Below, piece after piece: positions 34,481 to 45,620 of a stretch of DNA of 64,000 nucleotides. The stretch comes from Apoda limacodes (Eukaryota; Arthropoda; Insecta; Lepidoptera; Limacodidae). The stretch covers positions 28,205,153-28,269,152 of the forward strand of contig OX291545.1 in assembly GCA_946406115.1 (NCBI GenBank). Direction: 5' to 3'. The translations under genes were made by a program, and so were the position numbers. Numbering within the stretch: the first letter of the stretch is position 1; every line of letters begins with the position of its first letter. A model generated the notes under the pieces. The model had not been told where the DNA came from. It saw only the letters and a program-made list of their open reading frames with translations, and did not search any database.

Positions 34481-35616
34481 ATCATAACTAAGTAGGCTTT
34501 ACAACTTAATAAAGAATAGTCGATCAACTTAAAAATGTAGTCGGAAAAGTAAAAATTAGGTTATGTACAATAAATTCCATTGAAAGGTACGATTACGTTG
34601 GTACTTCTGTAAAACAAACAAACGTACATACATTTACTTATGAAATTTGGTACATCTGTTTAGAAGCCCACAAAAACTGACAAATATGAATATTGTTCAA
34701 TTTTAACAATATTTTACATACCTACTTACGGGTAAAATAAAATGGTTACCTCTTTTTTTAAGTCGGCTAATTAATAAGGAGCTAGTGAACGTGTAATTTT
34801 AGTACCTAATTTCAACTAAAAATTTGTTTATTACAAATTAAATGGGCTGCAACTAAAGTTATCAGGTATTTTGTTTATGTAATTAGTTTTTCATTAAACT
34901 AAGAGATCCAACCTCTGAATATTCTTATTTATATTAGGTAATAATAGCTTATGTTAAGACAAGGTCTTGGCTTTCACCACACTTTGAAAAGATTCCGCAG
35001 ACATTTCTAAACACTTGACCGAAGCAAGACATCGATAGGACTTTCTGTTTGCCAACAATTTTCAACCGTATTACTATTAAACAGAGTACAATATTGTGAT
35101 TCAAAGGAGCATTGAAGCACTGCTGAAAAGAAAGGGGTGTTGTTAGAGAAATAAGAATTGCTATCCATCCATAATCATATTCGAATGTTTCGGATATAAG
35201 GTGAACTTAACATATTCCATTTTATACCTTAGCACATATAAATATAAGGTTGGCTTTAAAAAAAGATTGATCAGTATAACAGGTGCGACAGACACGAATG
35301 CGACAGGGAGCAATTTGAATTTTGATCGTGTTGCGGTACAGTTGTGGGGAGAAAGGCTGCATGAGGATGATATTGGAAACTGATATACATAGTCATAGAG
35401 TTAGGAAACAGTGATCGTCTCTACTTGATGAAATATAGGTGAAGTTTTGCTTTATCACTGCTTAAAACCGACATATTATGTCTTGTGGATTTCAAAATAT
35501 CTGTAAAATTGTTACTTTCAATTATTTGTAAATAGGTGGATGAAACTTTTCTCTTAATTATAAAAATCTAACTTTTCGTTTATTTTGAAATATATTATCA
35601 TAGTTATTAATTTTAA
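34481..35616. other. AT-rich intergenic
   Basis: No gene or clear repeat. The open frame at 35201-35383 has no recognisable domain. Confidence 0.4.
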
Positions 35617-35972
35617 AAAACGGGTTGCACTTCGGGAGTGTCGGCAGAAGTGAAAACATACAACCTGGATGTAACATTTAATATGTGTAATCCGGACTTT
35701 CATCTTTTCATCAACCCAATTTCCTCTTACTTTTTATTTGTCCTATAGAGTTTAACATTTTTAACCATCACAAAAAAGTGCATAACTCCGCTAAAGATGT
35801 TTTAACTTCAAAATTATAATAGGCGTGGCATTATGGTTTCCGTCTTACGAATTTTTATGGCGTGGCATTGTGGTTTCCGTCTTACGAATTTTCGATCAGC
35901 CTGCGCGAGTTTATCATTGTTTACCCATCACAAAAAAGTGCACAGCGCCGCTAAAGAAGTTTTTACTTCAAA
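35617..35972 (-). repeat. Interspersed repeat, copy 2
   Basis: Reverse-oriented partner of 29900-30625. The block CATCACAAAAAAGTGCA ... CGCTAAAGA.GTTTT.ACTTC occurs twice here (about 35765-35815 and 35925-35972), as does GGCGTGGCATT.TGGTTTCCG (about 35822 and 35860). It lacks the roughly 390-bp insertion of copy 1. Confidence 0.75.
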
Positions 35973-36414
35973 AACCTGAATAACTAAAAAAATATCTAAT
36001 AATAATAATTCAATAAAAAAAACCCCGACTGCCCAGAATAATAAAGCAACTTTAACAAGATTGTGTAGTTGGTACTTGGCACGTTCAGAACAGTTGGAGT
36101 CAAAGGCCAAAACACACATTGTGTTGTGTTTATGTTTAATAATGTTTGGCATCCTTATATTTATTGAAGAGTTTCTACTACTCTTGCATAATTTAAACAT
36201 TTGGTGCGGTACTCATGTTAACAATCAGCATTAACATAAAGTTCGAAAAAATATAGTATGTATAGATAGGTAAAGGTAGGTAGGTATATAATTTATACAA
36301 ATCATTTCTAAATTCCATAACAACAGATATATTATATCGTTGTATTATTGGACGTGTATGTTTATGTTAAATACCAATCTATAGATAACGTATCGCAAAT
36401 TAATACAAAATGTT

Positions 36415-36486
36415 AGGTTCCACCGAGATTTGAACTCGGATCGCTGGATTCAAAGTCCAGAGTGCTAACCATTACACCATGGAACC
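36415..36486 (-). tRNA. tRNA-Gln (anticodon UUG)
   Basis: 72 nt on the minus strand with a full cloverleaf. The acceptor is GGTTCCA/TGGAACC; the anticodon stem CTGGA/TCCAG encloses loop CTTTGAA (anticodon TTG, reads CAA glutamine codons); the T-arm is CCGAG-TTCAAAT-CTCGG; the discriminator base is T. There is no intron, and CCA is not encoded, as in eukaryotes. A TTTT pol III terminator follows within 10 nt. The gene is identical to the copy at 39214-39285, though the flanks differ, so both are probably functional. Confidence 0.97.
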
Positions 36487-36891
36487 ACACATTTCCTTGT
36501 TCGAAAATAATCATTTGAAAGCTACAAGTTACATACTGACGTCAAGGAGCCTGCCCTCAATAAGCGGGGTCAACGCCGCGGCCGAAGTGAAAGTGTTACA
36601 CTGGAGACGTTATTAAATGTATACAATTTATACGCATCAAATTAATACGTAATTTAGGTAATATTATTTTACGAGCTATGTTGGGATATTTATTAATTCC
36701 GGTGTAGTAATATCCCTATTATCAAATTGACACGTTTGTTTAAATAGAATCATCCTTTCTTTCGCGCGTGTGAGGAGACAGAGCACAGTACATGTATAGT
36801 GTATACAAACCTAGAGTGTACAGAAATCCATATGTAATTAAATTAAAATCAATATGCCCAAAACCTTTTCAACTTCATCAATAAGTATGAG

Positions 36892-36984
36892 ATTTAGTGA
36901 AAAGGATATAGAATCAAAATAAATTTAGTGAAAAGGATATAGAATCAAAATAAATTTAGTGAAAAGGATATAGAATCAAAATAA
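36892..36984 (+). repeat. Perfect 31-bp tandem repeat, three units
   Basis: The unit ATTTAGTGAAAAGGATATAG plus AATCAAAATAA is repeated three times without a mismatch, indicating recent slippage or expansion. Confidence 0.95.
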
Positions 36985-37011
36985 ATACATCACTCATAGT
37001 AGTCATGGCAG

Positions 37012-37318
37012 CGCCGGCACTAGTCCTTGATCGGAGTAGAGCGTGATTGTTTTTCAGCGCCCTTTGGTCCACGTTTTCACGTCACGTAAATTGTACTTCG
37101 GTTTAATGTTAAATAAATTATATTTTTTTTTAACTTTTGTTGCAGTCGTCAATATTTATTTAGTAACATCAGCAACAGCGCGTACATATCGTTATGATAG
37201 CGGTATTTTATTTCTGTTATTTCCTTTTATTTTTTCGCATTTGGCTTTTTGGCGCCCCTTGCCACCTGACGTCTAGAGCGACCGCTCCTCTCGCTGTACC
37301 CCAGGGCCGGCGCTATGT
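37012..37318. mobile_element. Possible MITE with GCGCCGGC ends
   Basis: AGCGCCGGCACTAG at the left and, read inward, AGCGCCGGCCCTGG at the right form short inverted repeats about 300 bp apart. CAG-GGCCGGC-type ends are common in hAT-derived MITEs. No 8-bp duplication could be matched, so this is tentative. The ORF inside (37043-37276) is not recognised. Confidence 0.4.
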
Positions 37319-37466
37319 CAGTGACATTGATTCTTCGACAAATCACCTTATTCCGGATTTAATTCCGTAAAGAAACACCTAGCTCTTTTCATAAGCACGC
37401 TTATTTAATATTTTCTGCGTATGTACTAGCGATCCCATTGCACTTGGTGGCCGTGATGGTATGTAT

Positions 37467-38190
37467 GTTTATTAATACCACCAAGATATAAGCTTATGGC
37501 CTGTCTGATGATAAGCAGATACTGTACCTTATGGATGATTGCAAAACCAGGGTTAATGACCTCGCGCGTTGCTCACACTTTAAAACTTTAATCACCATCT
37601 TTTTTGGAGAGCCCCATACAGCAGTAGAGTCCCTACGGAAAACCTTGGCACAAGTTCTTACCATAACCTTAGCGTTTGGGGAAGGACATTCCTCTAAAGT
37701 CGCACTGTGCGTAACCATTTAGGTTCTAAGGGTGAGAATGAATTCCCTGACGTTAGCAAGCTATGGTAGAAAGTAGCCGTAGCATCACTTTAAACAATTC
37801 TTTAGAACACAGCCCATTATAAAGCGGTAAAACATAAACAATGAGGCAAAGTCTCTCATCAGATTTAAGGGTTTGATACCTCTTGTGAATTTGGGATCTT
37901 GCCTATTATTCTTTTAGCTTGTCGCTAAATCGAGTCAAAAGAGCCAAGCTATAAATTAGAACAGTAGCTACTCCATGTGGGACTGAATCTGCAAATTAAA
38001 AACCAACAAGTAGATGGTCAATAATACTGTTTCGTTCTGTTGAGTAGACCGAGTTTTCGGATGCCAGCTTCATCTTGTCTTCCAAATGATATTGGAACTG
38101 AACGTCGCTACATATAGCAACACCAAAGATCCCAATGCTCTTGGAGATAGTAAGGTGTAAAGTTAGATACTCTAGAGAAAACCTCAGCAT
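37467..38190 (-). pseudogene. 3' fragment of the main LINE family, minus strand
   Basis: Translation matches the C-terminal third of the intact LINE: TISKSIGIFGVAICSDVQF (about 38075-38145) against SISKSIGILGVDISSDVQF, then LGSFDSI, ATFYHSL and NLCQGFP-like remnants, and the 3' UTR ending in ...CTTGGTGGTATTAATA near 37467. Several stops and frameshifts are present. It ends near 38190. Confidence 0.85.
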
Positions 38191-38404
38191 CCCTGCTCTC
38201 GCTCATTCCAAAAAAAGGAGGAAACACCTGATGCCCCTGCTAAGTGCGTATCTATTTACAATTTGGGTTCACAAAAGCGCGTTCCACTACAGACTGATAC
38301 AGGTGCTGTGCTTTTTAGACATACATATGAACCTTGGGACTGGTCATAATATGTTACCTATAGTACCTATTCTGCACAATAGTGTTATAGATTCAATTCT
38401 TGAT

Positions 38405-38740
38405 CTGACCCGCTAATTTTAAGAGCGTTCAAAAAATTGTCAGTAAGTCTGAAATGTACAAGCTCAGAGTTAAACTAAGAGTTCCTTGAGGTTCTATTCT
38501 TGGTCCATGTCTATTTTTAGTTAACATAACTGAAAAGCGTGTCTTTATAGTTAAACTGTGCACATTTATTTTATTTGCAGAATGTACAGGAAGATATTAA
38601 TTTTATTTTGATAGAAATACAAGTAATTTCACGGCGTAAATCGTGTTTCACGGCAAATCACTTACTTTCTAACGCTAAAAAGACCCGTTCCAAAACTAAA
38701 GGTACCATATTTCCTAAGCATGAGTACAAAATTATCTGAG
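38405..38740 (+). pseudogene. jockey/CR1-type LINE RT fragment, plus strand
   Basis: Contains R-V-P-stop-G-S-I-L-G-P-C-L-F-L-V-N-I near 38478-38530 (the Q of GVPQGS is a stop), an ILFAE-type remnant of the catalytic box near 38570, and CFTANHLLSNAKKTRSKTKG near 38645-38705. Broken by several frame changes. Adjoins the minus-strand LINE fragment at 37467-38190. Confidence 0.7.
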
Positions 38741-39213
38741 ATCTAATAACATTGTAATATCTATAATGAAAATATATTTTTTTGTGTATATAATATGGAT
38801 GAATTGTAGTTATCTACCGAGTAATAAACTAATTATTTTAGCAAAAAAATAAATAACAAATATATTCACAACAAATTTAAACAAAACATTTTTTCTAAAG
38901 AATGCCTAATCATAATGACAACATAAATCCGCCAGGGTCAGACTCGGGGGCAGAAATCTTCATTCAATCTCGCGGGGGCCTACAATCATCGCCGTGGGCC
39001 CGCGCCCAGTAACGTGAGCACATCTATTATTCACAATACTGATTGCGTCCGAGACGCACGTGGATATTTATGAATAATATATGTGAGGCGATTTTGACCG
39101 ATACAGGGACGAACTTATATTTTTATAAAAAACTTTTTCTATTTTTTTAATATTATAATTTTCACTTTACACATATTAAAGTTACCTACATATTATGTAT
39201 TGAGCAAAATAGT
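38741..39213. other. Intergenic with a GC-rich patch
   Basis: 38930-39090 (CTCGCGGGGGCCTACAATCATC, GTGGGCCCGCGCCCAG, GTCCGAGACGCACGTGG) stands out from AT-rich flanks and has no ORF. Could be conserved non-coding DNA. It lies just 3' of the second tRNA gene as transcribed. Confidence 0.35.
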
Positions 39214-39285
39214 AGGTTCCACCGAGATTTGAACTCGGATCGCTGGATTCAAAGTCCAGAGTGCTAACCATTACACCATGGAACC
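39214..39285 (-). tRNA. tRNA-Gln (anticodon UUG), second copy
   Basis: Base-for-base identical over 72 nt to the gene at 36415-36486, same strand, about 2.8 kb away, with the same cloverleaf and anticodon TTG. A TTTT terminator follows about 5 nt after the 3' end. Flanking DNA is unrelated beyond a few bases, so this is not a recent large duplication; identity is kept by selection or gene conversion. Confidence 0.97.
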
Positions 39286-40017
39286 ACATATCTATCTATA
39301 GTATTTGACTGTAACAGGTGTAAGCTGGTACTTTGTGATTACAGGTGTTGAGTAAGGTATAACACAAAAATTGATGATCTTGGACTTAATGTACTAATTA
39401 CGCAATTATATTGTGTGAATAAAAAAAAAAAATTTAGTGAATTGAACAAATTGAAATATCTATGTATGTTTATTAGGGAATCTATAAACCATTTTAAAAA
39501 GTGTACAGATTCTTTGATGTTTTGTAATAAATTCTTCTGCTTTAAGGTTGTTTCGAAATAATCATTTTTTAGTGATGACACCGCTCTTTGTACTTCTTTT
39601 AAATTTATAATTTAAGGTTTTTTGGTTTTTTTTTTACGGAGTAGTAAAGTATATTACTATTTTTATGTACAAATATATATCTTCAGTACCAGTTTTTTGA
39701 GAATGTGAAAACATTATTGTGTCTGATTTAAATTTTTCTTTACAATATTACTATATGTATATTTTTTTTTTCAACATATTTTGTTGTTTGTTATGTTAAA
39801 TATGAATGTTAATTAATTAGGTAAATCTATATAGGTGCACACCATATTTTATTTTATTGCATCCTCTAGCTATTTGTAAAATATTAGTATAAATAATCAA
39901 AAAAACATGGAAATTTTATGCGAATCAGGTTAATAATAAGTCTTACATCCTACAAAATGTATACCTTACCACCTTAGTAGTTTAAAATAATATGTAAAGT
40001 TTTGCATGCTTGCTTGA
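39286..40017. other. Very AT-rich spacer
   Basis: Long A/T runs (39420-39434, 39620-39640, 39755-39770). The open frame at 39339-39581 (minus) is composition-driven. Nothing else recognised. Confidence 0.4.
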
Positions 40018-40252
40018 ATATGCCATTATACATCCCACTGCAGGCCACTGCCTACCGCGCTACCTCATGCGAATTACCGGACGATTCTCAAGCCTTTAAG
40101 CCTCCCATTAGGCTTTTGACTTGGCTTAACAACTGATATTACATCAAAAATAGCCAGGAAGATGGTTTAACGTGTCCTTTAAAGCTCAGAAAAATGTGCG
40201 ACTAGGCAGTCACCCATCCAGGTACTGACTACGCCTGACGATAATTTAGTTA
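40018..40252 (-). repeat. 5S rRNA-related SINE-like repeat
   Basis: On the minus strand GGCGTAGTCAGTACCTGGAT followed by GGGTGACTGCCTAG matches the 3' half of 5S rRNA (established: ...GCGGTTAGTACTTGGATGGGTGACCGCCTGGG). It is followed by TTTTTCTGAG, GGACACGTTAA and further down GCAGTGGGATGTATAATGG, landmarks of a dispersed insect repeat. Only the internal-control half of 5S is present, so it is not a functional rRNA gene. Confidence 0.7.
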
Positions 40253-41787
40253 GGATAGGGCTGTAAAATATAATTGAGGTTCTTAAGATTTTTTTCTCCA
40301 AGATAGCTCTTATTTTTTTGTTAAATACCGTTTTATATTCTCGTTCAAATAAAAATAAAACGAGATAAATTGTTAAAATTAGTATGATATCAATGATTAA
40401 GTACTATTCCGCCAATAATAAAACTTTCTAGTTCATATTTTCTCCAAGAAATGCTTGAAACATTACGTACTACCCATTTATGCATATTTTGATATCCGCA
40501 TTTAAGATTTTTTGATGAAAACTACAAAAATAATAGTACTTGTTTTCGTGTGTAGTGTTTTTCTATAATTCGGTCTTTTCTACCTTTTTAATTGTTAAGG
40601 TAAATAATATACCGTCACTCAAGTCCGTGTCTGTCCTCTAACAATAGACCAGGCTCTATAATGCGCCCCTGTACTGCGTGCTAACAGGCGTTTAGAGTCC
40701 GCCGGGCCCCGAGAGACCGCGCCGCTGCTGGCTCCCAAATCTAACAATATTTCTCTTCCATGCTTGCGTCTACTTAGGTTTGCTATTGTAATCAAATAAA
40801 GTTACGACACAACAAAAACGGGCTTAGTTTTCTTTGGTAAAATTTTGCTAGTGTCCCTTCCCTGTTTTGCTGTGTTTTTGATGTTTGTTGAACAGTTTTT
40901 GATGGAATAGAGAACTAGAAAGCGCATTTCCTAGCCAGGTGTAAAAAAAAATGGTCGTAAAAGTGTGACAGAGACGAAGATGGCGGACGTTGATAGAGAG
41001 AGAAAAGAGACCACAGGTTTGCTCTGTCTCTTTCGAAGTGTGGCCAATTTTGTAAGGCTATGGCGCAATCCATAGGACAGATTACAGAACTCGAAGTCTA
41101 TGGATGGAATAGATAGACCTGATTATAATATAGTGCAAGAAGCCAATGAAATTTCCAAAACATTGTGCGTAGAAACTGAATCCATGAGTTACAAGACATA
41201 GTTTTATGATATTATTTCTTTATTTAAAATATTTTTTAATTAAAACAATTATTTAGAAAAATAATCATGCTAAATGAAAGAATACGTATATAATCTGAAG
41301 TATTTATATCGTTTATGAGTCAACCTCGATAGATAAATAAAGGTAATATTGAAGATTATAAATATTTTTTTGATTATAAATATTAGTTACCAAACTGATC
41401 TATTCATTTTCTTATATTTTTATCCATCAAACTAATTAAATCAAAACTATAAACAATCCACCTCTTCCAAAGGTGTGTCCAATTTAGTTATCTATCAAAA
41501 CATATGAACCATTAGGTTAATGATAATAATCGATCATTACACCGCAAACACTGGAGTTTGGTAAAAGGTTGACAAATATACCTACAATGTTAGTTTTGGT
41601 TGTAACTGAGATGATTAAGTAAGTACTTATTAATCAAATAATTTGTATGGTTTTGGTATTTTTTTTACAAAGTTGCTTCTGGTATCCATCAGAATTCCAT
41701 AATTTGATATTCCAATCCTATATAAGTTTTTTATTATTTTACATTTTATAGATAAAGTTACAGTTTTAATGACCCCTCTTTTCACCA
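40253..41787. other. Intergenic, small GC-rich patch
   Basis: 40660-40730 (GCGCCCCTGTACTGCG, CCGCCGGGCCCCGAGAGACC) is GC-rich. 40940-41100 (ATGGCGGACG, then CTATGGCGCAATCCATAGG with a short palindrome) looks repeat-derived. No gene seen. Confidence 0.4.
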
Positions 41788-42060
41788 GCTAGTTTTTGAT
41801 AGCGACTCCGCCCGCGCTAAATCCGGTTACCGGCGTGTGCAACTCCTTTGTTATTGTAGTATGGAAGTTTGTTGTAGCTTTGGATATCATCTCCGTGCTA
41901 ATCTGACTTCCACTTGACGTCCTTCCTCACTTCTCATAAAATTTCAATAAAATCGGCGCAAGGTATCCACACTGCCAAGTTTCGTTGTGATTAGTTTAGC
42001 TTTAAAAGGACAGACAGACAGAAGTTGAGTTTTATAATACGTATGTACGTGTGTACGAAG
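41788..42060 (+). repeat. TTCGCCCGC-type interspersed repeat
   Basis: CAGCTAGTTTTTGATAGCGACT, CCGCCCGCGCTAAATCCGG and GGACAGACAGACAGAAG keep the family order; more diverged than 27271-27500. Confidence 0.6.
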
Positions 42061-42264
42061 TGTAGTACATACGTATTATAGTTTAATTTGAAAAAGTTTT
42101 ACATAGTGATGTACATGGATTGGATTGGATCAAATTGGATGGGTTCATATGAGTTTCTTTATCTCTACATTTTAACTTCGCAATTAACAATAGTATTACA
42201 ATGTAATATATGTAAACCCTAATATTAAAGATACTACTCCTAACATGCTTACTTATTTATTTTA

Positions 42265-42505
42265 AATAGCTTCTGCCAGCGGCTTCGCCCGCCCTAAATT
42301 TCGTTATTGGCGTAGGTTCTTAAGGCAACTCCTCAATTATAGAAAAAAAACAAACAAATCTTTCCTATTTTATTTCATAATAAATTCGTGTCTGTGAAAC
42401 CATGGAAATACACATACAAAATTTCAACCCAATCGGTCACGCCGTTTGATAGTTGACATACCAACAGCAGAGCCACCTACCGAGTCCAATTGTATTTTGA
42501 AATCA
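42265..42505 (+). repeat. TTCGCCCGC-type interspersed repeat
   Basis: AGCTTCTGCCAGCGGCTTCG, CCCGCCCTAAATTTCG, CAACTCCTCAATTATAG and AATTTCAACCCAATCGGT.ACG in family order. The AAATTTCAACCCAATCGGT module recurs at 42535, so the right half is duplicated. Confidence 0.7.
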
Positions 42506-42814
42506 TCCGAAAAACCATCGAAATACCCATATAAAATTTCAACCCAATCGGTTCAGCCGTTTAGAAGTTATATGAAAAAAAAAGTTATTAAGTAATTAGG
42601 AATGTACGGAAGGATAATTCTTACTATCCGTTGTCCTATTATCCGTTTTCCCGTAGGAATATAGCATTTTCCCGCGGTAAAAAGTAGCCTATGTTCATCA
42701 GGGATAATGTCGGCTTCTAATGGTAAAATAATTTTTCAAATCGGTCCAGTAGTTTCGGAGCCTATTCAATACAAACAAACAAACAATCAAATCTTTCCTC
42801 TTTATTACATTAGT

Positions 42815-43065
42815 ATAGACTACCTTTTCCCCCCGGTTCCACCCGCTCTAAATTTGGTTATCAGTTTAGGATTTCAACGGAAACTCCTCAATTATAGAAA
42901 AAAAACCAATTCACACTTGACGTTTTCAAATAGCCTGTGTCCTTCCCCGGGACTCAAACTATCTTCATGCAAAATTTCATCAATCGGTACATCGGTTTAA
43001 GCGTGTAGAAGTAACAGACAGACAGACAGAGTTACTTTAGCATTTATTATATGAGAATGGATTCT
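42815..43065 (+). repeat. TTCGCCCGC-type interspersed repeat
   Basis: CCCGGTTCCACCCGCTCTAAATT through GGAAACTCCTCAATTATAG to GACAGACAGACAGAGTTACT and TTAGCATTTATTATATGAG. Well preserved, third copy within 1.3 kb. Confidence 0.7.
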
Positions 43066-43520
43066 TAATAAGTATAAGTGATTGGTCGATGCTTACGATA
43101 GAAAATAATTAATTTTGCACCAATCAACCAATTAATACTACACTGTATTTGTAACTTTAAAACTATTGCCAAACAAACAAATACCAACCTTACACTGTCT
43201 CTGTAATTGTGCTAACACAGCACGCCAAGGTAGTTAACGACTGGTTACTGCCATAGACGGGATGCTTCTCTGCCGTAATACAGTTTTTAAACTGGACGGA
43301 GGTTAGTAAAGTCTAAAGCCCATAACACATAAAGCTTTAATATATATTGATATGAATTAGAGTAAGGCATATAACGATTCTATAAAATCTTTGAATGACC
43401 ACACACGCAGCTAAAATATATTTCAGTCTTGTATGAATTATATTTTGGCATATTAAAATATATGTATATTAATTAATTGTTTAATCTCACTATTCATAAT
43501 ATTTATTTATTCCCTTCCCT
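43066..43520. other. AT-rich spacer between repeats
   Basis: Nothing recognised apart from a less AT-rich patch at 43190-43320. Confidence 0.4.
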
Positions 43521-43775
43521 CGCACCCTAGTTGGTAGTGTGGCGAACTGCTGTGCAGAGGGTGTGGGTTCAATTCCCGCACTGGACAAACATTTTTGTGA
43601 TAAACGTTTGTGTTTGTCTTGAGTTTGGGTGTATTTAAGTATGATATGTAGGTATTTACAGAAAAGTAGTATATATGTATTTGTATCCGTTGTCTGGTAT
43701 CCATAACACAAGCTCTGGCTTACTTTGGGGCCAGACGGCACTGTGTGTAATGTCCAAATATATTTATTATTATTC
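43521..43775 (+). repeat. tRNA-derived SINE
   Basis: The head has a pol III A-box-like TAGTTGGTAGTG (about 43529) and a B-box GGTTCAATTCC (43566-43576). A unique body follows with a conserved tail GGGGCCAGACGGCACTGTG, TGTAATGTCCAAATATATT and a TTATTATTATT end. Architecture and length (about 255 bp) fit a SINE; a tail fragment recurs at 31855-31894. The minus-strand open frames here are incidental. Confidence 0.75.
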
Positions 43776-44014
43776 TCTTCAATACTAAAAATAAACTAAT
43801 TGTATCCGATTACCTTCTTATTGTCTATATTCCATCGATAACCAAATTTAGTTCGGGGGAAGCCGCTGGCAAAAGCTAGTTTATTATAATAAGTATTCTT
43901 TCACTCACATTTTAGGATCCATGGCGCAATATATCAAGCTCACTTAAAAGTATTGCGTATTATAAACGATCACTCCTGAACACAAAGCATACTGTAATCG
44001 TATATAACTTACTA

Positions 44015-44360
44015 ACTTTTGCCCGTGGGTTCATCCCCCCTTCATGCAGTTATCGGTGTAGGATTTCAACGGCATATCCTCAATTATCGAAAAAAAACCG
44101 ACTTACACTAGACGTTTTAAAGTAGCATAGGACATTCTTCGGAACACAAAATATATCCATGCCAAATTTGCCAGTGGTTCCACCCGCCCTAAATTCGGTT
44201 AGGTGTAGGATTTTAACACAAACTCTTCAATTATACAAAGACCGACCCACACTTGACGTTTTCAAGTAGTCAATGCTCTTTCCTGGGACTTAAACTATCT
44301 CCATAACAAATTTTATCTTAATCGGTAAGTTAGTTTCGCATTTATAATATTAGTAAGTAT
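44015..44360 (+). repeat. Two head-to-tail TTCGCCCGC-type repeats
   Basis: First unit 44015-44168 (TTTTGCCCGTGGGTTCATCC ... CATGCCAAATTTG). The second starts at 44168 (CCAGTGGTTCCACCCGCCCTAAATTCGG) and ends TTTCGCATTTATAATATTAG at 44333-44352, the family's typical 3' end. The first unit is cut off by the second. Confidence 0.7.
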
Positions 44361-45620
44361 TGAAAATTGTAAGTTACTTATCATTGAAGTTTCCCACCTT
44401 ACTTCGTAACTGGAGAAGGCTGTGGATCTCAAATCGCTCTCTTAACGCCAGAGATCCCCGAATTAAAAGCAATATCAACGCTCGCCCTTTACTGAATTGA
44501 TTAACATAATTTACTTAAAGTGCCTTTTAAAAGCTTCGGAATTATTCAGAATTAGTAATAAGATATCTTGAAGGTTGTTTTTGAATATAATCAGAGAAGA
44601 AGAAATACCTATACTGAAATTGAGTGTTTTGGTTAAACGGTTTTTTATAGGAAATACAAGTCGATCAGCTCTGCACTTTTTCAAATTTAAAACCTAAAAC
44701 GTTTTTCCCGAAGGGGTGTTCAGATACATAGCCGTATTTAAGGTGGTGTTTTGGACCCCCGCACTCGAAATAAAAAATATTTTTTAATTTACTGTGTAAA
44801 ATATAGTCTACATTTAGAAATTAATGGCTATAATCATGTAGCAGAAACCTCTGGGGTTTATTTTTAGATGATTGATTCCTAAAACAGTGGACCATACCTT
44901 CCCATAAATAAATAGGATCTCCCCCCCCCCCCCCCCGTCCTCCAATCCTGGAGACGCATATGGTCAGATATATAAAGTACGAACAACAACAACATTATGA
45001 TGTTTTTTTTCCATCAACTGTTCTGCCTTCAATCAGACCTAGTAACCAATTTAAATGATATAGGAACAATGTTTAACTTATACCTAACTAGTTAAATAAA
45101 TCTACAGTTTGCAAAAAGTACTACATTAGGGCTTACAGTGTTTTGTTTCATTAAGGGTTAAATACGTAGGTAAGGGAATGGAAAATCTATTCCACTAATT
45201 TAAAAATGTATATGAAAGTTTGTTAAGATATTTGCATGTTAGTCACTCAATTAAGTACGCATAAACGGCTAAACAAATTTTGGTTTGGCATGGAGTTACT
45301 CTGTAGGGAATTTACTCCACACATGTGAACTATTCGCACTGTTTGACCACGTTATTCAAGTATAAATTAAAATAAACTTTTCTGCCCCGGTATTGGTCTA
45401 TAATCAAAACTACAGTCGCTACTACGAAACGAAACTAACAAACACTCAAGTTCAGAGGGCCAGAAAAGTTTTTTACACTGTAATAGTGTCCCTAGACGAT
45501 CAAAAATGCTTGCCAAGCATTTTGGATCCTATTAAAACATATTCAAATACAAAAACCTGAAAACCCTGGTCATACTATTTTAATTACAAACAACAGTAGT
45601 AGAGAGGATTCGTTGGTTCT
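44361..45620. other. Intergenic, with a C homopolymer
   Basis: A run of C lies at about 44921-44936. 44690-44800 (ACGTTTTTCCCGAAGGGG ... TTTTGGACCCCCGCACTCG) looks repeat-like. No gene recognised. Confidence 0.4.

Noticed and set aside
37494..37722. Overlapping ORFs on both strands
   Set aside because: Both are shadows of the minus-strand LINE fragment.
40200..40250. 5S rRNA gene
   Set aside because: Only the 3' half resembles 5S, with several mismatches, and it is fused to repeat sequence.
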